DNA from: Hirundichthys speculiger
Lineage: Eukaryota; Chordata; Actinopteri; Beloniformes; Exocoetidae
DNA length: 64,000 nucleotides
Direction of reading: 5' to 3'
Assembly: GCA_018398805.1 (NCBI GenBank)
Contig: JAGFBZ010002033.1
Span: 124,001-188,000, forward strand
Part shown: positions 50,971 through 64,000 of the stretch, piece by piece
Layout of the letters: every line of letters starts with the position of its first letter
Numbering within the stretch: the stretch's first letter is position 1
Position numbers and translations under genes: made by a program
Notes under the pieces: generated by a model
Seen by the model: only the letters and a program-made list of their open reading frames with translations
Told to the model about the DNA's origin: nothing
The model's database searches: none

Positions 50971-53900
50971 ACAATATATGTCCGATATATATCGATACAT
51001 ATGTTATGGGTGTAACATATATATATTTTTGTCAACACGGCAGTGCCTCACTCCCTCTGAAGCATGATTTATACTCGGAAATCAGGCAGACGACGCAGAG
51101 ATGCCCTTTAACCCTCACACAGACTTTTAACTATCCAGCAAATGTGTTTTGACACCAGATTTGGAACCAAACAAAGCAACGACCAAACATAGTGGCTCAT
51201 GGATCTCAAATGACTGGATGCCCATTTCATCTAAGGCATCTTCCATTTTCTGTGCTGCATATACTTTTGAAGAAGCTACTGTCTTTGGTCTCCTTTCTCC
51301 AAATAACTCATGCAAAAAGCAGAGAGGAAAGAAAAGCAAACATGAATATTTAATTTTTTTTTACAAGCCAATAAGAGGTATAGCCAGGAGAAATATCAGT
51401 GAGGTAACAAGCAGCCTGTGCTTCAGACTGCCAAAGATGCCAAAGTCTTAAACTCATGCTTGAAGGAGAAGAGGATAGAGACGAAAGTGAATCTGCTAGC
51501 CAACCTTTTCATTTTCAGTGATGGAGGGAGCTCCGACCGACTATGAGCTATGTAATTGCACACAAGGACTATAAGTCTTCCTAAATAGAGGTGGCAGGCA
51601 CACCAGTGAGAAGGGAAAAACACTCACAAAAGGATTTAGCGGGAAACTCAGACAGCAAGGAAGGAAAGAACAGACAATGACAAAAATCCTTAAAAAATTC
51701 TGATTGGTGATGGAAATAAAGAAGAAAATCGCCCCTAAGGGCAACCATTAATCTTAAAGCTTTGAAAACTTCAATTAATACATCCCCTTCATTATTCTAA
51801 TATAGCTGAGAGAAGGTGAAGGAAAGAATAGGGGACGTAAACAAAAGCAGGTGATGGCTGAGAGGACGGGCTAATACTTCTCCTCGGGGTGGGTGGTCAC
51901 TCAAACCTGCTTGCTCAACAAGACGGGAAGCAGGCCAGGACCACATTGCTAGATTAATGAGTGATGAAGGGGAGCAGGGAGACGGAGGCTAACTCCAGAG
52001 ATAAACAACACTGCGGTTGGCCATATGTAGCCTCCTTACACATCCCGTCCCCTCCTGCACCTCCCTCCCCGCCCCTTTTGCTGCTGCACTTTGGTTAAAG
52101 TGTGAATATGACTAAGTGGTCCAGGGGTTTGTGAGGAGAGTCGGTACATTAACACCATCGACCGGAGTCAGGCTGCCCACAGCTGATCTGTTGAGCAAAT
52201 AAACTTTTAAATGGCGGCTGGACCCTATCAGCACTTTGGGACCCAGCAACACTCGGCTCCCTCCTCCCCTACCTTTCTGCTCCTCTCTCTAATCTGTCCC
52301 CTCACTGCTGATTGACAGAAATAAACGATAACCCTCTGTGTTCATTTGCCACAGGCCCTGGAAACCACACGTTCTCCATGGAAACGCTGGCGATACGTTG
52401 TGTTCAGAGACATGGAAACTGAGCAGAAGGAAGGGCATTAATCCATAGGACACTCATCAAATGGCTGTGGCTGTTGTCACTTTTTCTGTCCGTTTATTGA
52501 TGTGGATGTACCAAAGTGACTCAACAACACAACAGATTCATCAGAAGGTCTACCTATCCAAAGATACTCACCCTAACAACGTTACGGAGCTTTTGTTTAA
52601 ATCAAAAAGAAGTTCAGAATGACAGCATGAAATGTTTCCAAGGGGCATGGGTCAAGGTTAAACTGAGGTGGGGGCACAAATGTAATCCCTAATCTGTAAT
52701 CCTGTTAATCTCAAAACTGCAAACACTACCAGATGTGCTTATGTCAGCTCTGTTACTGTGCAGGATGCCTTGAAAGGATTACAGAATGAGGCAAAATCGC
52801 AAAACTCCAGAACCATTTCAGCAATATATTAGCTACGATCTTAAAATAGCATCTGCCGTTACTCTCAGTTATGTTTTCAGATGGTGCATTTCATTCATTT
52901 GGAAGACTAGAGGCATAATACTTACTTTTCCTTCTTTCAGCGTTGCTGACAGTCCACGGCTACTAGATCACTGAGGTTCCACCACAGGCAGGGAGAAGCA
53001 AAGCTAAAGCAAATTTGTGCATCTGCATTCAGCCTCCTACCCTTTCTTGCGGGAGATTAAACTTCAAAAAGCGGGAATTTTCACATTTCTTTTGAAGCAC
53101 ATCTAAGGCGACAAACATGCACATCAGAGGAGCAGGGGCTTGTCTTCTTAAAGAGGCTACATTTAAAAGCCACTGTCACAGGTTTTTCCCCTCTCTTAAG
53201 CCGGCCTTGGCAATCACCAACGTAGAATCAATCAATCTGAAATTTGAATTCCATTTTTGTGCATCCACTGTGATTGCTGCGATTAAAGGCTTAGGCCGTG
53301 AAATATCATGGAAAAAAGGCGCCGTGTCCTCACTCCAGTTTCCGCCTCCCACCTTTCAGCCAATCTGAATGCACAGGCAGGCAGTTTCATTTGAGCTGCA
53401 AACATTTATAGTGACATTTCCCTGCCTCTCTCCCCCCGTCTCATCAATTCATTTCATGACAGTGCGTGAAGGACAGAAGACTCGGGAGGGAAACATAGTT
53501 TTGTCGTGTAATTCTCAAGGAAGTAACTTTCAGATAATTTGTCCAACCAAACCATGTAGATGAATTATCACATCATTTCTTTGCAACTCAATTTACTTTC
53601 CCCAAGACTGCGGCAATTGCACAGAGGGAAGGAGAAAAAAAGCCTTTCCTCTGTTCACCCATGCTCCTCAAATTACATTTCAACGCCCTACTTGAAGACT
53701 GCGATTCCAGCGCGGTCATAATTGAAATGATTGCAATGTTACTCTTTGACACTGAAAAGGGGTAAAAAGTGAAAGAATCATCTTCAAATATAGACAAGGG
53801 AGTGCACAATCTTTTTCTAAGAGCAATTATGGACAGACAGTGAAAGTTCAATCGACAACGATTAGAGAAAAATCTCTGCACCTCTGCTGTATTGCAACTC

Positions 53901-55080
53901 CTGCAAAGAACAGAGCGAGAGCTGACCCACAGACCTCCATTAAAGGGATCATGTCAGAAACCATCAATGTATCATCCATCGGGAAACATAACCTGAGCTG
54001 GCACAGGTGTAATGGCATGACTGCACGGTTATATTACATGAGGATTATTAGAACCGAAGATGAATAAAAAAAAAAAAGAAGACCTGCAAATACAATATGC
54101 ATGGCACTGCTGGGTTTCATCTTAGATAGGCTCTCAAACTTGCCAGCTACTTTCAATCTCAAACAGGCTGGATAGGAACAGAGGAATCTGAGAGCACCAC
54201 AGTGCAAAATGGATTACTTCACAGTGGGAGAGGTAGCATGCAGGAACCATGGGAAACTGCGCCTGGGTGGAGACGGAGTGAGGAAGGGTCACTGGAGAAC
54301 AGAGAGCAGAAAAGTGAGTCTGTCAATAGTCTTGATTAGTTTCACATTCAGCACACACACACAAGCACACACTTCCTTCCTTCATGCTCATAACCACTGG
54401 CAGCTTGCTACTACACTATATCTATTCATAGACACTCTGTGGCCTATTTATTGGGACTCTGACTATGTGTGTGTGTGTGAGGGGGGGCATAATCAAAATC
54501 TGAAATCCAATGAAGATGGGCAGTCATAACACTGTTATATGCAGGGTGATGTCTGAATTAACCACAATCTAACTCATTTGATTACACTGTGGACAAACTA
54601 TTCAGATAATGATCACATAACAAGAGAATGGACTGATTAAACTAAATGGACGGAAATAATTGACCTCACTTTGGAGACTGTGCACATGACTTCATCTTTG
54701 AGTGACATTGCAGACTATTAGGCAGCAGCCACAATACAAGGGATCCTACTGAGCAAGTTGTTTAAATACATCACCGTTTCTTTCATTTCTCTTTCATCAT
54801 TATGCATGTGGATGTCCCGTGGGGCTGAAGTTGTGGCAGTGACATGTTTGTATGTGGAAACGATAGGTTGAACAGCCACACTCCTGCAACAAAAAGAAAA
54901 TGCCCACTTCTGAGAAAAAAAGAAAGAAAAAAAAAAGGAGCTCACTCTATTGGATTTGTGAGGGCAGAAATAAGCTGGTAGTACCTCGGACAGCCAACCT
55001 GAGGCGGAGGGAGGTGGTAGCAGCAGGAGGAAGGGGTTGGTCATTTATCATTTTTGTCAGTCTTGGTCGAAAAAGGCAGG

Positions 55081-55113
<33 letters not shown>

Positions 55114-57480
55114 CGCGAGGGGGTGCTTTCATATAAATTGAGTGTAGGTGGAATCAATGTGGCGTTGGTGGTAAAAGCAGGGAGGGGGCGAGGGAGCCAG
55201 ATCAATGCTGGTGGGAGTGACTGTTTGTTCCCATTGTTTATCCATCGTCATTTCAGGATGCTACTGAAGGACAAGGGAGCATGGCGGGCAGGATAATGTC
55301 TCCACCGGGATGGAGCGCTTGTAATAGGTCCCTTCCTTATACAGATAATACATATCACTCAGAGGTGAAAGTCAAACTGCTTATGAATGAGGCACGTCTG
55401 GGTGAATGTGAGAGCTAAGCGGGGGAGTTGTAGGGCTCTGAGTGGAAGGGGCAAGTAGAGATAACAGTCCTCGACAGAGAGGTTTCATGCTGCAGGCTCT
55501 GTCAATCAAATTAAATGTCCATTCAGATGAATTAAGCCGAGATCCGCAGAGCATCACATTAATGCACAACAGTTCTACGAGGACGCTCACACCTGCAACA
55601 GCGGCAGATCTGCTGACCTGGCATGAACCAGAAATGGTATCAAATAAGTAAACAATCCAAGTAATAATAAGATCCCCATGGATGCTGTGGCACGGGCTGT
55701 TGCACACACATAAGCAATCTAACTGTCTAATCTTTTCAGCCAATCAGAGGGAAACAACCAAGTTGATGCATCCCGAGCTGTGAAAGAAATACCTGTGCAA
55801 GAAATGACAACAAGGTACAGTAGATTCAAGGGGCTGCTGAAATTCAGGTATGATCATACCCAGGGGAGCCCTGCCTCTCCCTTTTCTCCGTCTCACTCTT
55901 CCATCTCCGGTTCTTTCACGTCCAGATAAGAAATGGCCCGCACTGATCTATCTGTGATTTGCGCAGCAGAAGTGAGTTCCCATGGGAATATCGCGGTGCG
56001 GAAGAAAAGCTGACACAAGAAATGAGATTCTGTTGTGCGGCCCATATTTTTGCCTGTGAGATCAAACGGATAGGATTTTTTTTTTCCCTTTTTCCCCTCC
56101 TGCATGAAAAGCCTACTCATAATTATCAGCTTGCTTTCAAAGCACAATCAAGAGCAGCAGATAAACGGATGGAAATGGAAATTTGTCTACAGTGTGCTTT
56201 ACATAAACAAACAGCACACAGTCGACAGATCCACCCAACCCTCAGGGGTAACTACAGGCAATAAACGTGTGAAAACCCAAAGTGCAGGGAAACAGCCAGC
56301 CTCATGATTGTCTTATGGTAATCACACTAATTAGAATCCCACTTGCAGGTCCAGTCATGAATCCCATTATAATTCTGGTGTATGTTTTTCTGAAACCGAG
56401 TTTTTCTCCTCTTTCTTCTTAAATTTAACTTCACTGAAATCGTGCTTTAAAACCCAAGGTTTCCAACATTAACACTGTGCATGACATAACAACTAATATG
56501 ACATAAGAGAGATCAAACAAAAGACACTGCAAGGTAAACCTTTAAATTAATCCTTGGCGTACACAAAGGCCAGTCATTAATGATTTGGAACAGCTGTGCT
56601 TCTTTCGAGAGAAAACCATCTCCAAAACTTGGCTACCTCTGCGCTGAAGGACACAGAGGAGCCATGTGGTTTCATGGCAAACCAATCAACAGCTACTGCC
56701 TGAGTGATTCACCACTCAGGTTCAGAGCAGACAGGCAAAAACAAACCGAGAACATCTCAACTAGTGTTTGCCAGAGGGCATGTGGAAACTCTGCAGCAGA
56801 AGTTGGTTTGAAATGAGAGCAAAATCATATGCTATTGTTATATTAGTAAAATCATTATGCCATAAAGCATTGTTGGATTTAGATTTCAGGAAAAGCATCT
56901 AAGATATGAATCGCTTTAACACAACAATCTGCTAAAGTGGCTAAGACAGAATCCATGCCTGCAACTGAGAAACGACAGAGGTCTCCAACATGCAATTCAT
57001 AAATCTAAACAGCATCTGGGCAATTTTGTCATAGACCTAAATGTAGTGCTTCCCATAAACGGTGGCTGCGAGCCAAATAGCCGACTAGTCACTTAGAAGC
57101 AGCCGGGAAACCAGGCTGAGTGGCAGGCAAAGCCTGAAAAACAAACGACAGACCCATTTCTCTTTCTTATTGATTTTCACCAATTTGTGACAACATTTCA
57201 AACGTACAAAGCTTCTGTCATGTCATCCTCACATTTGAATTTTTCAGTTAAAAATTACAAGAAAGCTCTTACAGTTTTGCAAGCATCCTGTCCTACATTG
57301 TAAAGTCAGACAGACCCGAAAGATGTTTTAAAAATACACTGAATGCTTGAGGGAAATTAGTGTAAAATATATATACACATTTCAGATTTAAATATGCAAG
57401 TTATCATAAAATTTTAAAAAAACTATAACCAAAAAAAAAAAAAAAAAAAACTGGAGTCAGCTAAAGAATATGAACTAATA

Positions 57481-57575
57481 CTGTGGTACCTCTACTTACA
57501 AACGGTCTCTACATACCAAATTTTCAGGTTACGAAACGCCTCAACGGGAAAATATTGCCTCTTGTTACCAGCAAT
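57481..57575 (+). mobile_element. Fragment of the TACCTCTACTTAC repeat family
   Basis: Matches the left end of the element at 61222-61988 for about 90 bases (TGGTACCTCTACTTAC, ATTTTCAGGTTACGAAA, GGAAAATATTGCCTC) and then stops. No right end is seen. Confidence 0.7.
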
Positions 57576-57839
57576 GCTCAGACACACCTGGATTGATCAA
57601 TTTGTCCAATAATGGCACACAGGAAACAAAAGAGCTGGCTGAAGTAGAAAGAAGTAGCGTAGCTGTGATTTTAGCTTTTCTGTACACCAAAAATGTAAGG
57701 GATACTGCTCGTGGCGGGCCCCAGAAAATTTCCCTTATTTTCAAATCCAAAACTTGACAGGTATGTTCCTGCTACCTCGGTCCCTAGTGAGTGTTTGTAT
57801 ATTGAAAATGTCTTGGCTAAATAAACAACACACTGTTGA

Positions 57840-57952
57840 AGAAAATGGTTTTGCATTTTGTTTCTATACTGGTCCGAAATTGTACCGAACCGTGACCCCA
57901 AAACCGAGGTACGTACCGAACCGTGATTTTTGCATACCGTTACACCCCTAAT
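57840..57952. mobile_element. hAT-like element end
   Basis: GAGGTACGTACCGAACCGTG then TTTTTGCATACCGTTACACCCCTA is a widespread fish hAT-type terminus. The opposite end is not found. Confidence 0.6.
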
Positions 57953-60021
57953 AAATCTGTATGCATTAGTTACTTGTCAATCTTGCCCGCCGGTTTTGAT
58001 TTGTGTAGTAATCATTCACTTTCATCATATGTAAAAGCTGAGACGTCTCCTGTTTATAAATAATAATTTAGAAAAAGGAGGGCGTTACATCTAGATGTTC
58101 TACAACCACAAGCTGAAAAAGGTTTCACTGTTCCTATTTTTTATTTAATTATTTGTATTTAATCATTCATCATTGTACTGTGTCTATGGCAGGGTTTTCC
58201 ATTTGTGTGTGGTACTTTTGCTCTTCATCTTTATCAGGTATGTTCATCTCATGCAATCAATGGATAGGTCTGACATTAAGTCTATTTTTTTTCAAAGCTT
58301 TTAAATTGATTTTCTTTCTCAATTCCCCATGAAAGTCACAAATTTGCTATTCGGGAGGACAAGATAACATTCTTTCTTTCCAGTAATACCTACTTTTTTT
58401 CTCCTAATATCACAGATGGGAATAAAAAGAAGTTAACTAGAAAGAATGTGGCGCTGGCTGAAAGGTCTCATGGTGTCCCTGGGTGGGGCTCAGTAATAAA
58501 CTTAAATCACACAATGCTTGAATGATGAACTCTTGCAAGAATGTTCATTTTTGTTCAAACATTTTTTGCAAATGACACAATGAAATTAAATTTAGAACAT
58601 TCCAGTTCTAAATGTTACAGTCGATCATTTATCTTGTATAAAATAATGTCTGCATGTGATGAAACAAGATAAATACCAAACAAAATTGATGAACTGAAAA
58701 TTGTTAGAGAATTTAGAAAAGCATTTGCTGCTATGAATTTGATAACTTTAAAACAAACCAAACAAAAAACAAATGTCCTTTAACAGTAATTCAATATATA
58801 TGAAATGATGAAATGGCAGCTTTCAACATTTGGCAGCAGCAGACGACAAATTTGGGCCTTTCTGCTCGTGATTCTACAGTAGAGCTTCTCCACATCACTG
58901 TGAAAAGTGCTGTAACACAGAGACCAATCACATCAGCATGAAACTCCTGAAGCTGAACAGGACAAACACATAATTTTTACACCATATAATTTAGCATTAT
59001 AAATGTTAAATCACAGCTACTGTGCAGTTAAACAAAGTCAAAAATGAAGCTGAAAGACACTGAATACTCCAATCCCCTCTCCCAGAAGTCAGCCAATATT
59101 CCCCAAAATAAACAAAGCAAATGCCTCCGCTCATCACTGTGTCTTTTATAGCTCTGGTCCCAACTGTCACAGCTCAAAACTACTTTTCAGCTTTTCGCAG
59201 GAGCAATCTACCTGTGCCAAGCCAAACTACTTTTCCTTCCTCTGCTTTCGTCCCGGACCAGTGTGTGAGGCATGCGTGGGTGTCACAGAGCTGACAGGTC
59301 TATCTGCGCTCTGTCTACCGTGCTGGCTATTCCCATTTCCCCTCTTCACTGCCGCCTCCACAGCTGCTGTGTATCCAACTGTGACACCACATACACACAC
59401 AGATCTATCAGTTTACAGAAAGGGGCAGCCGGAGGCTGTGGACATGGTCAAGCTTTCACACAGGGCTACATGCATGGTGTATGTCTTGGGACACTTTTAA
59501 ATCAAAACAATATATCATTATTCTTCTTCGGAAATAAAAAAAAGAATACAGCAGGGGAGGAGAAAAGAAAAAGAGAGAAGTTTTTGTATGTATGTAGGGA
59601 AGAAAGCAATGCATTTCCCCGTCCGTTCAAGGCTGGAAAGCAGCCTGTCAGTTATGGATTAAATGCCACTGCGCGGCATCGTATACACACACATCTTGTC
59701 CTGACAGTTTAATGGTGTCGATGTGTATGTGCGCTCACGTGTGCAGGGGCGCGGACATGCATGTCCAAGTGTGCGCGTGCGAATCGGCAGCGGTTAGGGC
59801 TCCCACCACCTGGTCACAAAAGCAGACTGTCGCATAGCGCGCTATCCTTGTAAAATCTAAATTCTGCCTCCTGCCAGACATCCATAACAGGCCGGCAGCT
59901 GCCAGAATCAATGCAGTCGGGCACACGTCGTCACCATAAACCCTATGTAACACATTTCTCATTTGCTACGCCTCTCAGCCATTTGCTCTCCTGAGCACAC
60001 AGACAGCCTTTTCCACTCCGT

Positions 60022-60023
<2 letters not shown>

Positions 60024-60052
<29 letters not shown>
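60024..60052. repeat. (CA)n microsatellite
   Basis: About fourteen CA units. Confidence 0.9.
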
Positions 60053-60057
<5 letters not shown>

Positions 60058-60649
60058 ATTTGCACAGGCACACAGATTGGTGGCAGTTTTTCCTCCCCTG
60101 CTAACTGTAACAGGTGTGGCGAAAGAAGTGGGGGCAAGAGGGAGAAAGATGATCTAGTCATGAAGACTCCACTCTTGCCAAGACATCCGTTGTCTCACTG
60201 CTGTCTTTCACCTCCTGAGGGGAAACTTCCAATCAGGTCGACAGATCAATGCACCCTGGCCTCGGGATATGGGGCTTGAAAGCTAACTAGAAGCACTTAA
60301 GGAGAGGGGGATCTGTATTGATTACAAAGAGTTAATGAGACCATGTTTGCTGACTATGTTTTTTTTTTTTAAACGGGAAATGCATAAATCAACCAGTTAA
60401 TTGATAAAAACTGTAGATGTCTGAAATTTGGCAATTCTAAAATTCTAGTTTATAATTGTTAGGTGGTGATTTTTTCTGGCTTCAGAGTTGCACTGTTGTG
60501 TTGCTGCATCAGAAAAAGCAGATGACGAAGCAGTGCTATGCAGCTCCAATGCTACGCCAACGTTACTATTATACGGTGGAAGAAAACAGAACGTCACATT
60601 GAATGTTTAAGAAAAACAAGCGTTGTAAAAGTAGGTATCTGGGCACACA

Positions 60650-61012
60650 GGGTTTTATGACGTTATTAGGGAGCAGAAACTAGACAAAGCACATGCAGCA
60701 TGCAAAATCTGCTCCGCAATCATAGAGTACAGTGTTAATGTGACTAATCAGAGGATCCACTTCACCTGGTTTCCCCCCAACCTACCGTTGGAAAATTCAA
60801 CGCAGCCTGTTTGCTTGTGCAAGAAATTGTTAAACATTGCCGGCTCAAAGAGGGGAGATAACAAATCTAAGCTAATGATCTGCGAACGTTGGTCACAGGA
60901 AACACCGAAGTCTTTGACACGTTTTGGGGAAAATACCACACATACACTGCACAAAAGTATCCTTGTAAACCATGATTTTATATCTCTATTCACAGCCGCT
61001 GGTTTGAGCAGG
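60650..61012 (+). pseudogene. BED-finger / hAT transposase relic
   Basis: Plus-strand translation has KAHAACKICSAIIEYSVNVTN then a degraded HFTWFPPNL. This fits the C..C..xI.Y..NTTNLxxHLxxxHPxL layout of the BED zinc finger in hAT transposases and ZBED proteins, with the second His position changed. The frame stays open to about 61012 but the rest is not recognisable. It has no intact partner sequence, so it is read as a relic. Confidence 0.5.
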
Positions 61013-61221
61013 TAAATTTAGTATCTCCGACTCCACACTGCCTCTTTTCTTCAGTGAGGTGTGCCTCTTTTGAGGTCGGTCATACAGCTTTGCAATACCC
61101 ACTTTAGGGCTACAGAAATTGCAGCATGATGTGAAATAATGTGCAGATAAAGATGATTGTGTCTGTGATGTCACACCACCTTGCAAATCCCTGCAAAGAC
61201 ATGTATGTTTAGTGAATGACA

Positions 61222-61988
61222 TACAGTGGAACCTCTACTTACGAACGTCTCTACATACGAAATTTTCAGGTTACGAAATGCCTCACTAGGAAAATATTGC
61301 CTCTTGTTACGAAAGAAATTTCAGGATACAAAAGGCAAAAATACAGTACGCGCTGCTGGTCGCAGCTCCCAGAGTTTACTGAACGTAAACATACCTGTCT
61401 GTTCTGTATCTCAGTTTGAAAGCGGTGTGTCCAAGCTGCTCTGCCATTGGCTATCGCTTAGCATCCTCCTGGTATCCCATTGGCTAAGAGGGCCCCTTGT
61501 CTGTATGAGCGTAACCCAGCAACCCAGGTAAACTATTTTTACCTCCGCCAAGGGGTCATGTTTTTGTCGGCGTTTATCTGTCCATCTGTCTGTCTGTGTT
61601 CAAGATAACTCAAAAAGTTATGGATGGATTTTGATAAAATTTTCAAGAGTTGTCAGAAATATGAAAAGGAAGATCTGATTTCATTTTGGGCGTGATCCGG
61701 AAGAAATCCTGGATTCTGGATCACTTTCAGATTTTCCATAACTGTTGCGCTTGGTGGAGGTCTGCGCTCTCCGAGTGCTTTTCTAGTTCTAACATGTATT
61801 TCTTAAAGGTTTTTATGTCATTTCATGTATTATTTATAATTTGTAAAAAAAAAAATTATGTTCAAATTTTGAGGAGCTTGGAATGGATTAGAGCATTTTC
61901 ATGGAAAACGCTTCTCTACTTACAAAATCTTCAGGTTACGAAACTACTTCCAGAACCAATTAATTTCGTAAGTAGAGGTACCATTGTA
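61222..61988. mobile_element. Non-autonomous DNA transposon with nested insertion
   Basis: The left end TACAGTGGAACCTCTACTTA and the inverted right end TAAGTAGAGGTACCATTGTA are matching inverted ends, with a second inner echo TCTACTTACAAAATCTTCAGG. The middle is interrupted by another repeat at about 61541-61791. No transposase. A related fragment is at 57481-57575. Confidence 0.75.
61541..61791 (+). repeat. CCGCCAAGG-type interspersed repeat, nested
   Basis: Starts ACCTCCGCCAAGGGGTCATG and ends TGGTGGAGGTCTGCGCTCTC then GAGTGCTTTTCTAGTT. Both ends are characteristic of a repeat found in many fish and invertebrates. It lies inside the element at 61222-61988, so it inserted later. Confidence 0.7.
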
Positions 61989-64000
61989 TTTTCAGACTGA
62001 GGCCAGCCCCAAGCAAAGTCAACGGGTCATTTCATCTAGGTTTTTGGATTTGGAGTTTGTCGTCATTTCAGGCACCCAAATATATGCATTCAAAAATTGG
62101 GAAAAAAAAAAAAAAAAAAAGATGTCTCTTCTTCCTTTACAGAAACCGCTTTACCTGCACTTTACAGACAAATTAAAGGACCCAGCGATTCTGTGAATAG
62201 CCATTACACATGACTGGTGGGCTTAATTTGCACACTGAATCTGAAACATATATTATAAACTGGTTCTATTCTTAATATTCTCATATTATAAAGACACTTA
62301 TCTGGTTTAAAAAAAGGAAATAAGAATGATCTTGCAGCTTGTATCAACGAATATGCAGCTACATAAAGTTGGAGATTTACCACAACGGCGAATGCTTTTG
62401 TGTGAAATTTAACAAAATATGAAACAAAAAGCTGAATAGAACTGGGAAAATGGCACCTCAATCATCACTCTGCCGTGTCAGTGCAGCCTGAATGAGGCCG
62501 ACCACCAAGAAAACACACTGATAAAACCTTTATCTGCTATGCAAGAAAAAATATGGATTACAATAAGGTTCAGAGTGCCACAACATCTTAGCTCCAGGTA
62601 TCAATTATTTAGCATAGCCTTTTCTACCCCTTTAATTATACATCAATGTTGCAATAACAAAGGCCAAGGACGCTCAGCGTGTTCCTGCTTACAAAGGTTG
62701 TGACAATGAAACCGGATGGGGAAACTTTAGCCTTTAGGTAAGGGCCAGAGGAAGTGAAAGGCCTTCATGCTGCTTCCCCCTTGGGTCGAGCTGGTATCTA
62801 TGATGTGTCCACCTAACCCACTGTGTGATCAGAGATCAAACAGTTAACTGACACGCTGGCCTATGGCTTTGTGCTTACATTATTCAACAGCTTGTTGCAA
62901 CAGCCTGTTCCCTGATCTTACACACAGGGAGACAGAGCTGGTAACTCCGGGGAGGGGTGCACTGGGGACCAGCAGCCAGACAGAAAAAAAGAGATGACAG
63001 GGAGCCCAGGGGGCTGCAGGGACGAAAGACAGAGTAGAATAAGGGGTGGACCTGAGGGATGGGAGGAAAAAAAGTAAGCTGAGCGAGGAAAAAAGGAGGA
63101 CTTATTGAGATGAAAAGAGTTATTGAGAAAAGGGAAGGATGAGAAAGTGGTGAAAGACAGAGCAAGCACAGGTGGATGAAACGGGCAGAAGATGAGGTTA
63201 GCCATCCAAAGCTGCCTGTTGCCAGTGTTCTCCCTCAGGCAACCTCTAAATATGGATGTTAATCTTTGACCACAAATCTAATTTGTTAGCCTAGCTCCAC
63301 ATTTTATCTGGAACGGTAGAACAACTGCTATGATATTTTACTTCCCATCTTTTCACATCAGAAGCAGAAAAACAAATTCATGTCCCTCTTACAATGCTCG
63401 TGCTCTCGCTCTCAATGTTTGCCACCTGAATACCGTCCTGTAGCATGTTCAAACAGATAACCCCATCCACTGGCTTTATTAGACTTTTCTGAAATAGTAC
63501 CTTCTCACACACGCACACAGACACACACACAGACATAAAACAACAAAGCAAAACAACATCCATCAACTGAGCACTGAACTGACAGCAACCACATTTTGGG
63601 AGCGCCCTGTTTATAGTCCCAGACTTGTGCCGATGCTCGGTGAGCGGGCTCCTTTGTTCATTAATTGATTGGCCTCCCTGGCTGGGCCTCAGTAACTAGG
63701 TTACACAGATCCATGAAAGGAACGGGATCGCCCCCCCGGTGAAAAGCAGAGGATAGATAGAAGACTCTAGGGCTGGAATCAGAGTGTTAATATAACTAAT
63801 GGAGTGAGGACGGCAGTAAGTTTATTGAAATCCCCCCCCACCTAATTAGAGAAAAGTAGCTGATGAGGGGGAAGAAGAGCATTATGCAAGGGTGATGTCA
63901 CTGTTGCATGTACTGAAAGGACGATGGTGAAGAAAGGTGAGGTGGCAGAGGGAATGTTCACTGTCCAGCTGTCGCAGCTTGTCCTCAAAGTCACACGAAC

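Noticed and set aside
54718..55136. Open frames on both strands near a TG repeat
   Set aside because: Low-complexity composition, no splice or domain support.

Overview
The window is vertebrate nuclear DNA, almost certainly from a bony fish (teleost). The genes have many short exons with GT-AG introns. Intergenic and intronic DNA is full of fish-type DNA transposons (Tc1/mariner, hAT-like elements, MITEs), non-LTR retrotransposon tails and microsatellites. The protein sequences match vertebrate HMGXB3, SLC35A4, CD74 and NDST1.

Layout. (1) 41-3264, minus strand: the 5' half of HMGXB3; the gene runs off the left edge, and a probable upstream non-coding first exon and promoter lie near 4585-4870. 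(2) 6207-9704, plus strand: the SLC35A4 locus. It is bicistronic: a three-exon ORF encodes a 103-residue microprotein (the SLC35A4-MP family) and is followed by the transporter ORF. The microprotein is intact, while the transporter ORF carries a one-base frameshift near 8817-8822. (3) 10180-17918, minus strand: a 17-exon, 617-codon gene. It encodes a protein with a kinesin-like head lacking the P-loop and having an altered switch II, followed by a long coiled coil. I could not name it with confidence. (4) 22160-25843, minus strand: CD74 (MHC class II invariant chain), nine coding exons, with an SXY-like promoter module at 26027-26062. (5) 30629-47019, minus strand: the complete NDST1 coding region, 14 exons and 889 residues, with a probable 1.7 kb 3' UTR and a 5' UTR part to 47532. 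(6) 47533-64000: no coding gene found; probably the large 5' intron or upstream region of NDST1, with repeats.

HMGXB3, CD74 and NDST1 are also linked on human 5q32-q33.1, so this is a conserved block. The genes belong to unrelated pathways: a nuclear HMG-box protein, Golgi transport plus a mitochondrial-type microprotein, a kinesin-like coiled-coil protein, antigen presentation, and heparan sulfate modification. Exon joins given here were worked out by hand from splice sites and codon phase; all coding joins kept frame. The transposons include a nearly complete but frameshifted Tc1 element (37028-38653) and a hAT-type MITE with a perfect 8-bp target duplication (7170-7810).
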